DNA from: Scytonematopsis contorta HA4267-MV1
GTDB lineage: Bacteria > Cyanobacteriota > Cyanobacteriia > Cyanobacteriales > Nostocaceae
DNA: 64,000 bases
Direction: 5' to 3'
NCBI GenBank assembly: GCA_019359035.1
Contig: JAHHIC010000067.1
Location: 1-64,000 of the forward strand
In this document: in pieces, positions 37,709-47,522 of the stretch
Numbering within the stretch: position 1 is the first letter of the stretch
Layout: each line of letters begins with the position of its first letter
Program-made: the position numbers and the translations under genes
The notes under the pieces: model-generated
Databases searched by the model: none
The model's input: only the letters and a program-made list of their open reading frames with translations
Told to the model about the DNA's origin: nothing

Positions 37709-37850
37709 GTTGGGTTGAGGCTTTGCGTTCGCGCAGCGTCCGATAAAAGATAACCCAACCGAAACGTTGTATTTGTTGGGTTATCTCTTCGAGACGCTTT
37801 GCGTTCTATAAGCGTGCCCATAAAGGCATACGTCCCTCAACCCAACCTAC
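37705..37850. repeat. MITE-like palindromic element that supplies the stop codon of the CHAT gene
   Basis: 16-bp perfect terminal inverted repeats, GTAGGTTGGGTTGAGG at 37705-37720 and its reverse complement at 37835-37850. A nested pair AGATAACCCAAC / GTTGGGTTATCT lies inside. Length is 146 bp. The TAG at 37706-37708 within the left arm ends the CHAT gene. Confidence 0.85.
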
Positions 37851-37875
37851 AAAAATCCTTAACCGAGCAGTATTG

Positions 37876-37932
37876 ACTCCCCACCCCCTACTCCCCACTC
37901 CCCACTCCCCACTCCCCACTCCCCACTCCCCT
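37876..37932. repeat. Heptamer tandem repeat (CCCCACT)n
   Basis: About six perfect and flanking imperfect CCCCACT units, resembling the short tandemly repeated repetitive sequences of heterocystous cyanobacteria. It sits between the palindromic element and the DUF928 gene stop. Confidence 0.85.
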
Positions 37933-37938
37933 CCAAGG

Positions 37939-38727
37939 CTATTCTCCTAAGATGGGTTCTGTAGCAATATTATAGAATCCTTGTGATTCTAGTAACTCCT
38001 TCCATTCGTGATTTTGCAACCCATTGCGACGCAACTCACCTAAAATTGTTATAGCATCGTTCCAAAAACCATTTTTGGCATAAAAAGTCGCTTTTTCCAA
38101 AGATAAGTTGGTTTTATCTAGCAAGTTTTTTTGTTCTAATGTTATATCTTGGCGTTTTACCCATCCAGAAGCTTCTTTCTTTTCGATTTTATAGCTATTT
38201 GGACAAGAGGTTGAAATAAATAAGTAAGATTGATACCACTTGTTTATTTCCAATGGTTCTTTAGTATCAGGAAGGGAAATACTGATAACTCCTGGTATTT
38301 GATTCAATTTTACAGGAGTTTCGTATATCACTTCACCTAACTGATTTCTCAGAGAAAACTTAGCTTCTTTAGTTGTAGAAGCTGAAAAAGGTACGTAAAA
38401 CCAGAACCTGGGACGTTCTTGAGTTGTTAAACTCCAAGCTAATTGAGTATTGTCTGCATATTTAGTAACAGGAAGCAACGGAGTAAAAGGCAAAGTATCA
38501 GCTATTAAACAACTACGACTTCCCGCTGGTTTCGTTCCTCGTGGTGCTCCTTGACCGGGACGGGGTTTAACAAAAACTATTTTCTTCTTGCTTGAGTTTG
38601 TGCGAGGTGTAGATGATTGAGAATTTGGCGTCGCTTTATTTATGATAGATTGTGCCTGTACAGGTACAAAGCTAATCAGTATCAAATTTACAGCTAGAAC
38701 AAGTCCGTAAAAGTTTATTTTTAGCAT
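37939..38727 (-). CDS. DUF928 domain protein, secreted
   Basis: 262 residues. A signal peptide (YGLVLAVNLILISFVPVQAQ) is followed by a low-complexity Ser/Lys/Pro linker and the DUF928 core (SRSCLIADTLPFTPLLPV, PRFWFYVPFSA, WYQSYLFISTSCPNSY). The function of the family is unknown. Cyanobacterial genomes often place it with CHASE2 and CHAT genes, as here: it starts 4 bp after the stop of the CHAT-CHASE2 gene, so the two are surely co-transcribed. Confidence 0.88.
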   Translation of the reverse strand: MLKINFYGLVLAVNLILISFVPVQAQSIINKATPNSQSSTPRTNSSKKKIVFVKPRPGQGAPRGTKPAGSRSCLIADTLPFTPLLPVTKYADNTQLAWSLTTQERPRFWFYVPFSASTTKEAKFSLRNQLGEVIYETPVKLNQIPGVISISLPDTKEPLEINKWYQSYLFISTSCPNSYKIEKKEASGWVKRQDITLEQKNLLDKTNLSLEKATFYAKNGFWNDAITILGELRRNGLQNHEWKELLESQGFYNIATEPILGE

Positions 38728-38731
38728 ATAT

Positions 38732-41164
38732 TTAAGTTGTTGTTAGATTTTTACTTTTATTGACTAATATAAATACTACCAATGTTCCCTCGGTGATTGC
38801 TAACGCAAAAATAGGAGGAACTAAAGGTATCCAACAACTAATACTAGGCTGAAATAAAGCAAAACAAATACTATACAAAACTATACAAACAACTGTGGTT
38901 GAAATTATTAAGTAATATATCGAGTTCCGACGCCAAACCAAAACCCCAGAGACAATAGACCAACTCCAAACCCATAAGAATTCTCCCCAAAAGGGCAATA
39001 CCCATATTAAGGGTCGCTTGTCTAAAACAGCACTTAGTATTTGACTAAGCATTTGCGCTTGTAGAATCACTCCCGGCATATCTTGTTTTGGTGAAGATGT
39101 TTGATTATAAGGGGTACGATGTCTATCTTCGCTTTTTGAAGTCATCACTCCTACCAGTACTATTCTATCTTTTAATAACTCTGGATTAATTTTTCCTCTA
39201 AGTACATCTGTGAGCGAAACTATATCAACAATTTTATTTGGAGAACGATAAGAGCGGTAATTTAGTAATATCTGGTTTCCCCACATATCGGCTTTTTGAT
39301 AACCACCCGTAGGTATTTGCAAACGATGAAAAACTACATTGCCTATCTGCCAATTTCCATTTATTTTGATATTAAAGCCTTTTTGCTGCAAGTAATCAGA
39401 TGCAAGTAGTAAACTAAGAGCGGTATCTAACTTACAAACAGATGTGGGATGTAAATCTCGTGATAAAAGATGACGACGAACCACAGCATTTTCTTGCTCT
39501 GGTAAAACATCACCATCTGAATTTTCTGCTAAAACATCCATAAAGCCAAGATAATTTTTTTTTATTTCCGGTGGTGGTAAAAATGAGTTATTTTTCTCAG
39601 TATCTCCGATATAACATCCTCCGTAAATACGGTCGTCGCTATTTTTTAAGCGTACTTTTAAGTCCTTATATTTATCATCAACTGGAAAATCTCTAATAAC
39701 ATCCAATCCAATCAATTTTGAGTTATAAAAATATAATTTTTTTAGTAGTTTTTCTAAAGCTTCATCTGAAAGTTGTGTGTTTTTTCTTCTCAGTCGTTGT
39801 TCAGGTAGTTGTAAATCTTCATCTTTTATTCCTACTACCAAAATACGTGCGTCAGGTTCTTCCTGCAACCTTACTATCATCAAGTGGTCGTATGCTTTTA
39901 ATTCCCACTGTTGCAATATTCCCAACCAACGAGCACCCATTATTAAACTTGTAATTGTAAAGCTAGTAATCAAAACTGTTGAAAAGTTTAGTATCGATTT
40001 ATGTTTTGACTTAAATAAATGCTGATTATTTTTTGTTTTCTTACCTTGTAAACTTTTCCAAGTTGGGGATATTTCTGCCGGATTTTGAAAAAGTACAGGT
40101 AGCCAACTAGCACCAGGAAAGTTGCTTTCTAAACCTTGTAATTTTTCTCTAGCTTCCCTAAACGCTAAATATAATGATTCCTCATTGGAAAATGAGCTAA
40201 GAAAATATTTGAGAAACTCCTGTGCAACTTTATCTGGAACTGGTTCTCGCATAATGATTATTTGGGGAATATGTAAATCATCGAGTTGTTGTGCTAACCC
40301 CAATCCATCACAAGAGTTAAAAATTGCTAATTGCAACCCACATTGTCTGGCTTTTTTTAAAGCATTCTTTAACTGAGAAATTTCAACTTTCTCTGTAGAA
40401 TTTACATATATATACCCTGTTTCATCATAATCTTGACTCGAACTATGTCCAGCAAAAAATAAAATATCCCATCCTTGTTTATCCCAGAGCTTCTCGTCTA
40501 ATTCTTGACGAGACGGTTCTACTAAAAATACAGTTTGAGCATCTGCTAAAGCGGACAATAACTTTTTATCGGCATTAACATCAATTCCTGTACTATCTCC
40601 CAAAATTGCCAGTATTCTAACTCGTTTAATAGTTTTTTTAACATTTAAAACTGATTCAAATTCAATAGAACTTAAAGCTATTTCCGATTTTTGGTAATCT
40701 CTAAAAAAACGCCAAATATGCCAAGGAATATTTCTCAAATTATTATCTTGAGTTTGAATAATAAAGCGAATTTCTTCATCAGGAGTTAACCGTAATCTTA
40801 ATTGACGGTCAATGTGGCGAAAATCCTCAAAATCTAACCAGTTGTCAATCTGCTTTTGCAACTCTTGACATATATTATAAAAATCTACTTCTGAAACATG
40901 AGTGACATCATCCTCATTGAATTGAATATCGGAGTCGTTTTGCCTCAGCTGACGTAAACCTACATAAATAGACTTAGCCTGATACAGTAAATCGTAGAGT
41001 AATTGCCAACGGTGATAAAGATGAAGGATATTTGAAGCAGCTGGTAAACTACCGTTGAATTGACTGCTTTTATCATTCCCTTCTTCCTTCAGTTGAACGG
41101 TTACAGAGGGGAACCCTTCTTGTAAAGTACCTCTACCCAAATTTAAGAGAACTAGCTTACTCAT
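38732..41164 (-). CDS. CHAT-CHASE2 membrane protein
   Basis: 810 residues. The N-terminal half (about 1-370) contains a CHAT-type caspase fold with H in LFFAGHSSS and C in FNSCDGLG. A transmembrane helix (FSTVLITSFTITSLIMGA) precedes a CHASE2 extracytoplasmic sensor (about 415-710: ARILVVGIKDEDLQ, KLIGLDVIRDFP). Three further helices close the protein. There is no kinase or cyclase output. The arrangement suggests a sensor that controls an internal protease-like domain. It is divergent from the sigma-like gene at 41543 and coupled to the DUF928 gene. Confidence 0.88.
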   Translation of the reverse strand: MSKLVLLNLGRGTLQEGFPSVTVQLKEEGNDKSSQFNGSLPAASNILHLYHRWQLLYDLLYQAKSIYVGLRQLRQNDSDIQFNEDDVTHVSEVDFYNICQELQKQIDNWLDFEDFRHIDRQLRLRLTPDEEIRFIIQTQDNNLRNIPWHIWRFFRDYQKSEIALSSIEFESVLNVKKTIKRVRILAILGDSTGIDVNADKKLLSALADAQTVFLVEPSRQELDEKLWDKQGWDILFFAGHSSSQDYDETGYIYVNSTEKVEISQLKNALKKARQCGLQLAIFNSCDGLGLAQQLDDLHIPQIIIMREPVPDKVAQEFLKYFLSSFSNEESLYLAFREAREKLQGLESNFPGASWLPVLFQNPAEISPTWKSLQGKKTKNNQHLFKSKHKSILNFSTVLITSFTITSLIMGARWLGILQQWELKAYDHLMIVRLQEEPDARILVVGIKDEDLQLPEQRLRRKNTQLSDEALEKLLKKLYFYNSKLIGLDVIRDFPVDDKYKDLKVRLKNSDDRIYGGCYIGDTEKNNSFLPPPEIKKNYLGFMDVLAENSDGDVLPEQENAVVRRHLLSRDLHPTSVCKLDTALSLLLASDYLQQKGFNIKINGNWQIGNVVFHRLQIPTGGYQKADMWGNQILLNYRSYRSPNKIVDIVSLTDVLRGKINPELLKDRIVLVGVMTSKSEDRHRTPYNQTSSPKQDMPGVILQAQMLSQILSAVLDKRPLIWVLPFWGEFLWVWSWSIVSGVLVWRRNSIYYLIISTTVVCIVLYSICFALFQPSISCWIPLVPPIFALAITEGTLVVFILVNKSKNLTTT

Positions 41165-41542
41165 TTCACGGCAGATGCCAGAGCTTAAACAATAAAGTAT
41201 TTTATATTACTAAAGGTTTTATTAGCTACTTTAATTGTAAAGCATTTATTTTTGGTACAAATAAACTGTAATAGTTTAGACAAAACTTCATACAACAACC
41301 AGAAAAATCAATAAAACAACTAGGAGCTAACCAACTAAGTAAATGGAGGTATTGAGACTTAATATAATGAAAAACTATGGTTTCTGTTGTTCACTGCTTG
41401 GGGATATGTTATCTATACTACATAAATTATTAATTCTTCCTGGTAGAAAGAATGATGTTATCTGCTGTACAGATAAATTATATACAAACAGGCGTGCATC
41501 TTACTGTAAATTTCCATTTGACTGACGCGCACAGAGGTTAAC
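41165..41542. other. Intergenic region between divergent CHASE2 and sigma-like genes
   Basis: 378 bases, AT-rich, likely holding both promoters. A frame at 41343-41525 lacks a ribosome-binding site and any recognisable feature. Confidence 0.5.
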
Positions 41543-43180
41543 ATGTTCAGCCAAGCACCAAAACTTCCCTGTCGAGGCATACAAGAAAAATTTTATCAAT
41601 ATATAAACGTTGGGAGCGATAAGGCTTACTCAACTATTCAATGGAAATCTGAAACTAATTTAAGGCGTAATTTGGAGTTATATAAAAGTCAGCATGAAAA
41701 ATTTATTTATTTGTTTAACCAGCAAGACAACATCAGGGAGTTAGTTCAGTTTTGGATAGATATAGCACTTAAAGAGCTACCACCTCAAGAAAGTTGGGAA
41801 CCAGCCAATCGAGTTAAAAAAGCATGGGAACACTTAACTGTTTACTGTGAAGAAAGTTGCTACCATGCTGCTTTTCAAGTTTGGAAAGATGATAGAACTC
41901 AATCTTGGGAAGAGTTTATATTTTTAGCTAGATGCTTAATTTATGACCATGATAAATTTAGAAAAATCTTAGCTAAGTATGATTCTATGAGTTCTCCTTT
42001 AGATGCTTATATCACTAAAGTTTTAGTCAACAATATTAAAGATAGAACATCTGTGAGTAAGTTTTCTAAGTGGAGACTATTCTCACAAAAAAGCGAGAAA
42101 GAACTTAAAGAAGCATTAAGTAGAAGTGGTATATATGAACCTAATATTTCTAAATTTTTATTTGCACGTAAATATTTTAAACAAGTTTACCAAATGAATA
42201 AACTTCAAAATCCTGCTTATGAAAAAGGACAAACCTATCCAGAACCTGATGATGCTGATTTTCAGGAGGTCGCTAATTATTATAATACCGAGAAATCGCT
42301 AGTCTGGGCACCTCACGAAGTTTCTGCTGGTGGACAAATTACAGTCGAGCAATTAAAATCTTGGATAGAAACCTGTATTAAGGCATTACAAAATTACCCA
42401 AAATCCATCATACCAAGCGTTTCCCTGGAATTTCTACAACAAAAAGGACATGAAATTGAATCTTTGAGTAATGAAGAAATTTCGGAATCAAATTTATTAA
42501 GTGACCAAACAGAAATAGGGATAGCCAAAGAAACTGAAACAGCTTTAAAGCAACGGTTACTAACTTTAAAAATAGACCAACAAAAAATACTAATACTTTA
42601 TTACGGGTTGGGTTTAAATCAAGTAAACATAGCAGATAAATTTCAAGTTACTCAAGGGACTATTGCTTCTCGCTTGAAAACAGTCGAATCAAAACTTTTA
42701 AAAACTTTATCTGAATTAAGCCAACCTAACCAATGGGTTTCGCAATATGTAAATGGCTGGCTAGTTCGCAATTACCGAACTCCAGATTATTCTAATTTAA
42801 TTGATATTGCTTTAGTTGAAGCTATTAAAAAATTAGATGAAAACGAAAAAGAAGTGTTAAGACTCTGTTACGGACAAAAAATAGATAAAAAAATAATAGG
42901 AGATAAATTTAATATGCAAGAGAAAGCCTTTACAGCATTTTTAATAACAATTCAAGTTAAGTTAGAAATAGCTTTAATTAAAGAAATAGAAAAGCAAATT
43001 CATCAATACATAAAATTATGTTTACTAAAGGTGTACGGAGATGTAGTAAAATCAGCTTGTCACGATTTGGATATTATTTGGCGTCTTAATCAGCACCATG
43101 TAGAAATATTAAACGCTGTTCTAGAAAAATCTCTAGAAAAATCTTTACAACTTTGGCAATTAAGGCAACCAGTAGGTTAA
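41543..43180 (+). CDS. Sigma-70-like protein with duplicated region-4 helix-turn-helix
   Basis: 545 residues; GAGGT precedes the ATG. Residues about 325-395 resemble sigma region 4 (KIDQQKILILYYGLGLNQVN, then FQVTQGTIASRL). A second weaker copy is at about 425-480 (LDENEKEVLRLCYGQKIDKK). The N-terminal part has helical segments but no clear region 2. Such proteins accompany DUF1822/CHASE2 loci in cyanobacteria and are annotated as sigma-70-family, but promoter recognition is unproven. The DUF1822 gene starts 4 bp downstream. Confidence 0.75.
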   Translation: MFSQAPKLPCRGIQEKFYQYINVGSDKAYSTIQWKSETNLRRNLELYKSQHEKFIYLFNQQDNIRELVQFWIDIALKELPPQESWEPANRVKKAWEHLTVYCEESCYHAAFQVWKDDRTQSWEEFIFLARCLIYDHDKFRKILAKYDSMSSPLDAYITKVLVNNIKDRTSVSKFSKWRLFSQKSEKELKEALSRSGIYEPNISKFLFARKYFKQVYQMNKLQNPAYEKGQTYPEPDDADFQEVANYYNTEKSLVWAPHEVSAGGQITVEQLKSWIETCIKALQNYPKSIIPSVSLEFLQQKGHEIESLSNEEISESNLLSDQTEIGIAKETETALKQRLLTLKIDQQKILILYYGLGLNQVNIADKFQVTQGTIASRLKTVESKLLKTLSELSQPNQWVSQYVNGWLVRNYRTPDYSNLIDIALVEAIKKLDENEKEVLRLCYGQKIDKKIIGDKFNMQEKAFTAFLITIQVKLEIALIKEIEKQIHQYIKLCLLKVYGDVVKSACHDLDIIWRLNQHHVEILNAVLEKSLEKSLQLWQLRQPVG

Positions 43181-43184
43181 AAAA

Positions 43185-44444
43185 ATGTTTGATTCACACC
43201 ACTCAAATACTACCTCCAACCAATTGAGGTTGAAAATTTCAGCCGTAGAAAGACAGCGAGCTTGGCAAGAAGCCCAAAAACATTCTAATACACTTTCACG
43301 TTATAATGCTTACCTCAACCATCTTTGCTTGTATTCCTTTTTCGATTGGCTTCAACAATGCTTTGACGAAGAATCTACATATCATGCAATTGTACCTAAT
43401 AAGGAAAGCTTACCCAGTATTTGGGAAGTAATGAACGGTGCAGCAATTTTGTTCTCTCATAAGCGAATCATTTTAATTCCTAGCGAAACTTCAGATTTAG
43501 AAGAGTTATCTGTATCCCAAGAGTGGGTAGATATTCCTAAATTTGCAGGTGATTTTTACTTGGCAATTCAGATTCATATAGAGATGGCTGATGATTCTTG
43601 GCTTGAAGTTTGTGGATTTACGACTCATCGTCAACTCAAGTATGAAGGCAAATATAATGAAAAGGAGCGTAATTACTCGATAGCAATAGAAAAATTGACT
43701 GTAAATCTTACCGTCATGGAGGTGATACAGCAACTTGAAATGCAAGCATCTATTTTAGAATTGCCTACTTTATCTGAAGTCGAAGTTCAAGAATTATTAC
43801 AGATTCTAGGAAACTCATCTATTTATTCTCCCCGCTTACAATTTGATATACCATTTGAAAAATGGGCATCACTAATAGAGAATGATGAATGGCGTCAGCA
43901 ACTATATTGCAAACGTAATAGCAAATATATAAGTAGCTTAGTTACTAGTAAAAGTACTATTCCCATTACCAACCTTAGTAATTGGTTACAAAATACTTTC
44001 GAGACAGGATGGCAATCTATTAATACAATTATCAACTCTGAGTCTAAGAATTTCGCTTTTGCCTTTAGACAGCGTGACGCAAATGTTACAGGTGTTTTTG
44101 TGGAGCGAGTCAAGCTGATTGATTTAGGGATGCAACTTGGTAATCAATCTGTCGCACTACTGCTTGGTTTAACACAGGAGCAAGAACAAAAAGTTGGTAT
44201 TCGAGTTCAGTTACATCCAGCAAACGGACAAATTTACTTACCAAATAACATTAAACTCAGCTTAATTTCTCAATCTGGAGAGCCTATTCAAGAATTAGTG
44301 TCTCGTGACCAAGATAACTTTATTCAATTAAAACGATTTACCTGTCCAACAGGAAAAAGTTTTAGAATTAAAGTTGCTATTAACGATTTTAGTATTACGG
44401 AGTATTTTGCTATTGAATCGCAAAACTTAGAAAAAGGTGAATAA
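43185..44444 (+). CDS. DUF1822 family protein
   Basis: 419 residues. It has the usual features of the cyanobacterial DUF1822 family: an N-terminal helical part with SFFDWLQQCF, a central WVDIPKFAGDFYLAIQIHIE block, and a C-terminal beta-rich region with VALLLGLTQEQEQKVGIRVQLHPANG (shown partially: LLLGLTQEQEQKVGIRVQL). Function unknown. It is translationally close (4 nt) to the sigma-like gene and co-occurs with CHAT/CHASE2/DUF928 genes, so it probably belongs to one regulatory system. Confidence 0.88.
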   Translation: MFDSHHSNTTSNQLRLKISAVERQRAWQEAQKHSNTLSRYNAYLNHLCLYSFFDWLQQCFDEESTYHAIVPNKESLPSIWEVMNGAAILFSHKRIILIPSETSDLEELSVSQEWVDIPKFAGDFYLAIQIHIEMADDSWLEVCGFTTHRQLKYEGKYNEKERNYSIAIEKLTVNLTVMEVIQQLEMQASILELPTLSEVEVQELLQILGNSSIYSPRLQFDIPFEKWASLIENDEWRQQLYCKRNSKYISSLVTSKSTIPITNLSNWLQNTFETGWQSINTIINSESKNFAFAFRQRDANVTGVFVERVKLIDLGMQLGNQSVALLLGLTQEQEQKVGIRVQLHPANGQIYLPNNIKLSLISQSGEPIQELVSRDQDNFIQLKRFTCPTGKSFRIKVAINDFSITEYFAIESQNLEKGE

Positions 44445-44636
44445 GTACAGGAGTTATAACTACATTACTTTAGTCCGGAGAGAGTCAATAAAGCTGCAAA
44501 TAAATCTTAATATCAATCTGGTAACTTGATATTATCCCCTTGTAATAGACATTTAATGTAATAAAATGTTACTGTGATGATTGTTTGACAGCAAGTAATA
44601 ATATATTGTCTAAATAGTCAAGCAAGGATTATATTT

Positions 44637-44894
44637 ATGTCGGAAATTAGAGACTACGGTGTTACCGTTGAAGAATATTTAGAAGGACTAGAAAAAGGTA
44701 TTGATATTTTAGAATTGAGAAGCCTTGAGGAATGGGGAATTCCTACAGATTTGGCTTTGGAACTTATGACTATCGCACCCAAAGTAGAAGCGGGTACTGC
44801 GACCCCGGAAGAAATTGTTAGGGGTCTGATGATTATGTCACCACCCCTTAGACAGCTTAAGCAGTGTAACAAAGATGTGACGATGCTGGATTAA
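44637..44894 (+). CDS. Small acidic hypothetical protein
   Basis: 85 residues with AAGGA 8 nt before the ATG. Acidic, helical, no Gly-Gly motif, no signal peptide (DYGVTVEEYLEGLEKGIDIL ... APKVEAGTATPEEIV). I do not recognise the family. The good start site and protein-like composition support a real gene. It stands alone between DUF1822 and the GNAT remnant. Confidence 0.6.
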   Translation: MSEIRDYGVTVEEYLEGLEKGIDILELRSLEEWGIPTDLALELMTIAPKVEAGTATPEEIVRGLMIMSPPLRQLKQCNKDVTMLD

Positions 44895-45021
44895 AATATA
44901 ATAATAGAACAAAAATTTTGTCTCTTGAGAATCGCCAAGAGCTTGTGTTTGAACTAGAATATTTAGGTGCTGATGATTGTGCAGGTGCTAATTATACTGG
45001 TCAGGCAGCAGTTAATTCTTT

Positions 45022-45180
45022 TTATAAAAATCGCTCAATCATGATTTCGTCAATATAAAACCCGTTAATTTTGGCATGTTTTCGTGCTGTGCCAATGATG
45101 TTAAAGCCTTGATTAAGATAGGTTGCTGTCTTCAGCCTATAGAGACAAGCTCTAGAAACCCTATTATTAGTCCTATGACG
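45022..45180 (-). pseudogene. C-terminal remnant of a GNAT acetyltransferase
   Basis: In one minus-strand frame the segment reads ATYLNQGFNIIGTARKHAKI followed by NGFYIDEIMIERFL and a stop. This is the typical end of GNAT acetyltransferases (x-x-GFxIIGTxxKHAKxxGxYxDE). No start codon or acetyl-CoA loop is left upstream; the preceding 20 codons are only vaguely similar. A decayed fragment. Confidence 0.65.
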
Positions 45181-45240
45181 AGGACTTTAGCTTTTAGACA
45201 CCTGTTTTAATCGCTGGTTTGTGGTATAAATTAAGCTTTT

Positions 45241-46551
45241 TTAGTCTAATAATATTTTACCTTTTGTTTCTACAACCCAAGGCATAAAAGCTAACCCTAA
45301 AAGGGGAATAAAGCCAGTCCAAAAAAGTGTTTCGACAGCACTATTTAATGCATTGCTTCCAGATGATGCTATTGAACCAACCAAAAATGGTCCTGCAGCA
45401 GCAAATAATCTACCAAAGTTATAGCAGAAACCAGAGCCTGTGGCACGAAGTCTTGTAGAAAAAAGTTCGGGTAAGTAATATGTAAAGCTACCAAATACGC
45501 CAAACACACTTAGACCAATAGCAAAATACATATAAAGTCGGACAAGTCCAGGTAAAGGTAGCCCAAAAGTTATCATGATGCAAAAGGAAGAAAGGATAAA
45601 ATATGCCATAAACATTTTTTTCCTTCCTACATATTTTGAAAGAGGTACTGTTAGTAATGTACCCACGAGACCACCTAAGTTAAAGGAATTGGTAGCTAAG
45701 GTTTTCCACTCTTCAACTAAAGTGGAAGTCGCTAATTTATCTAAGTTTTGAGCGCTTGCTACAGTTTGAGCAAAACCTGTGGCAATAACGGGAATAAATG
45801 CGTTACAACTCCACCAAGTTAGTAATGCTGCTAGAGCCATTAAAAAACCGCTGACTGTTAAAGGTAAGTTTTGACGGCTGAAAAGTTCACTTATTTTTGC
45901 GGGGGTTACGTTTCTTTGTGTATTTTGCCAGCGCTCTGGTTCTTTAATTAAAATAGGTACAATCGCAGCGAGAATTACACTTATTAAGCCTGATAAAAAT
46001 ACATAGCGCCAAGATATTTCTGGATTTCCGGGAAGTAAGACCCCTGCGATTTGGTAATTGACAAAAGTTGCTAAAAATAATCCTGCAGGAGCGGATGTGT
46101 ATAATAATGCGCCTGATTCCACTCGTGTTTTTTCGGGTACTACTTCTGCGACTAGTGCGGCACCTGCTGCCCATTCTCCACCAACTCCTAGGCTGGTAAT
46201 AAATCTACACAATATTAACCACCAAATATTAGGAGCGAACGCACAGGCTGCACTTCCTAACGCATACAAAAGAATGGTAACAATTAAAGTTTTGCGTCGT
46301 CCAATGCGGTCAGCCACTTGACCAAAAATTACTCCTCCAATTCCCCAACCGCATAATAAAATTGAGGCTAAAAGACCAGTCCAAAAAAGCGTTGCGGCTT
46401 TAGCTTCTGGGGTTCCTAGGGTTAAACCCAACAGAGTTGATATGCAGTTTGGCGCCACATAGTTAAATAGCAAAGCAGCAAAAACACCGAATCCCCAACC
46501 AAACCAAGCAACAATTAGAACAATCCATTGATAGCGATTTAAGCGAATCAT
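45241..46551 (-). CDS. MFS transporter (metabolite:H+ symporter type)
   Basis: 436 residues with about 12 transmembrane helices. The loop 2-3 signature is GQVADRIGRRKT, and the second-half equivalent is SKYVGRKK. The motif FITSLGVGGEWAAGAALVAEVVP and general length fit the sugar/organic acid symporter group. Substrate is not deducible. Monocistronic; no RiPP link is obvious. Confidence 0.9.
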   Translation of the reverse strand: MIRLNRYQWIVLIVAWFGWGFGVFAALLFNYVAPNCISTLLGLTLGTPEAKAATLFWTGLLASILLCGWGIGGVIFGQVADRIGRRKTLIVTILLYALGSAACAFAPNIWWLILCRFITSLGVGGEWAAGAALVAEVVPEKTRVESGALLYTSAPAGLFLATFVNYQIAGVLLPGNPEISWRYVFLSGLISVILAAIVPILIKEPERWQNTQRNVTPAKISELFSRQNLPLTVSGFLMALAALLTWWSCNAFIPVIATGFAQTVASAQNLDKLATSTLVEEWKTLATNSFNLGGLVGTLLTVPLSKYVGRKKMFMAYFILSSFCIMITFGLPLPGLVRLYMYFAIGLSVFGVFGSFTYYLPELFSTRLRATGSGFCYNFGRLFAAAGPFLVGSIASSGSNALNSAVETLFWTGFIPLLGLAFMPWVVETKGKILLD

Positions 46552-46802
46552 TTATTTAATTAATTTGTGAATATGTTATGCGCTTTATTGAAGAAATCCT
46601 CATTCTCATTATTTCATACATCTAAATTATAATCTATCATTTTTTGATAATCATTAATATTGAAACAAGGCAAGTTAAGCAACTTAAGATACAAGTTAAG
46701 CAACTTGACTTAAATTACTTAGTGTAAAAAATTAGGATTATTTTAATATTATTTGCAACGTTTTAAGCGAAAAATAAAATATGTAGTATCAGTTCAAAGA
46801 AG

Positions 46803-47441
46803 ATGAAGCTTTATTACATTCCCACAACCAGAGCAGTCCGTCCTCGTTGGCTTTTAGAAGAATTAGGAATTACCTACGAACTTGTAAACGTTGACATGAA
46901 AATGACTCAAGAACCAGAGTATCAAGAGCTACATCCACATCGTAAAGTTCCTGTTCTTGTTGATTCCGAAGTAACAATTTTTGAATCGACCGCTATTTGT
47001 ACTTACCTTGCGGATAAATATTTAGAGAAAGGATTGGCGCCTGCACCTTCACAACAAGCACGCGCTTACTATTACCAATGGCTATTTTACGCATCGGTAA
47101 CACTCGAACCACCCGTTGAACACTTTATGTTCGCAGTTTTACCTAATCTTCCAGAAAAAATACTCCCTGCTCAACTACGCTCTTGCATGACTACTACTGA
47201 GTCCTTGCAGTGGTTCAATCGTGTTGCTGAACCACTCAGAAATGTGCTGCTTAATAATGATTATTTAGTGGAAAATCAATTTACCGCTGCTGATATTGTG
47301 GTTGGAGGAGTTTTACTTTGGGCACTCAAACTACAAATGTTGAATTCAGATGATATTTTATATAAGTATGTGAACAATTTAATGCAGCGTCCAGCATACC
47401 TACTCGCAGATGAAGGTTTTTACACAAAAATAACTTTATAA
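46803..47441 (+). CDS. Glutathione S-transferase family protein
   Basis: 212 residues. A thioredoxin-like N-terminal half (MKLYYIPTTRAVRPRWLLEELG, HPHRKVPVLVD, ESTAICTYLADKY: the glutathione-binding cis-Pro and ES motif) is followed by an all-helical C-terminal half (NQFTAADIVVGGVLLWA). Likely a detoxification enzyme of the cytosol; substrate unknown. Confidence 0.92.
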   Translation: MKLYYIPTTRAVRPRWLLEELGITYELVNVDMKMTQEPEYQELHPHRKVPVLVDSEVTIFESTAICTYLADKYLEKGLAPAPSQQARAYYYQWLFYASVTLEPPVEHFMFAVLPNLPEKILPAQLRSCMTTTESLQWFNRVAEPLRNVLLNNDYLVENQFTAADIVVGGVLLWALKLQMLNSDDILYKYVNNLMQRPAYLLADEGFYTKITL

Positions 47442-47522
47442 GCTCCTAAAATTGAAGAAACACTCACCACTCACTACTTCAGGTGAGCTTTCCGATAGCT
47501 GATATATTGAGGAGATTGTCCA

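Noticed and set aside
37876-37932. CRISPR-like repeat
   Set aside because: Contiguous heptamers without spacers; a simple tandem repeat. No CRISPR array was seen anywhere in the window.
41343-41525. 60-residue Cys-containing plus-strand frame
   Set aside because: No Gly-Gly leader, no ribosome-binding site, no similarity to the other precursors.
44925-45060. Plus-strand stretch reading NRQELVFELEYLGADDCAG
   Set aside because: Protein-like for about 20 residues, but it has no start codon and runs into the antisense of the GNAT remnant; too little to call.
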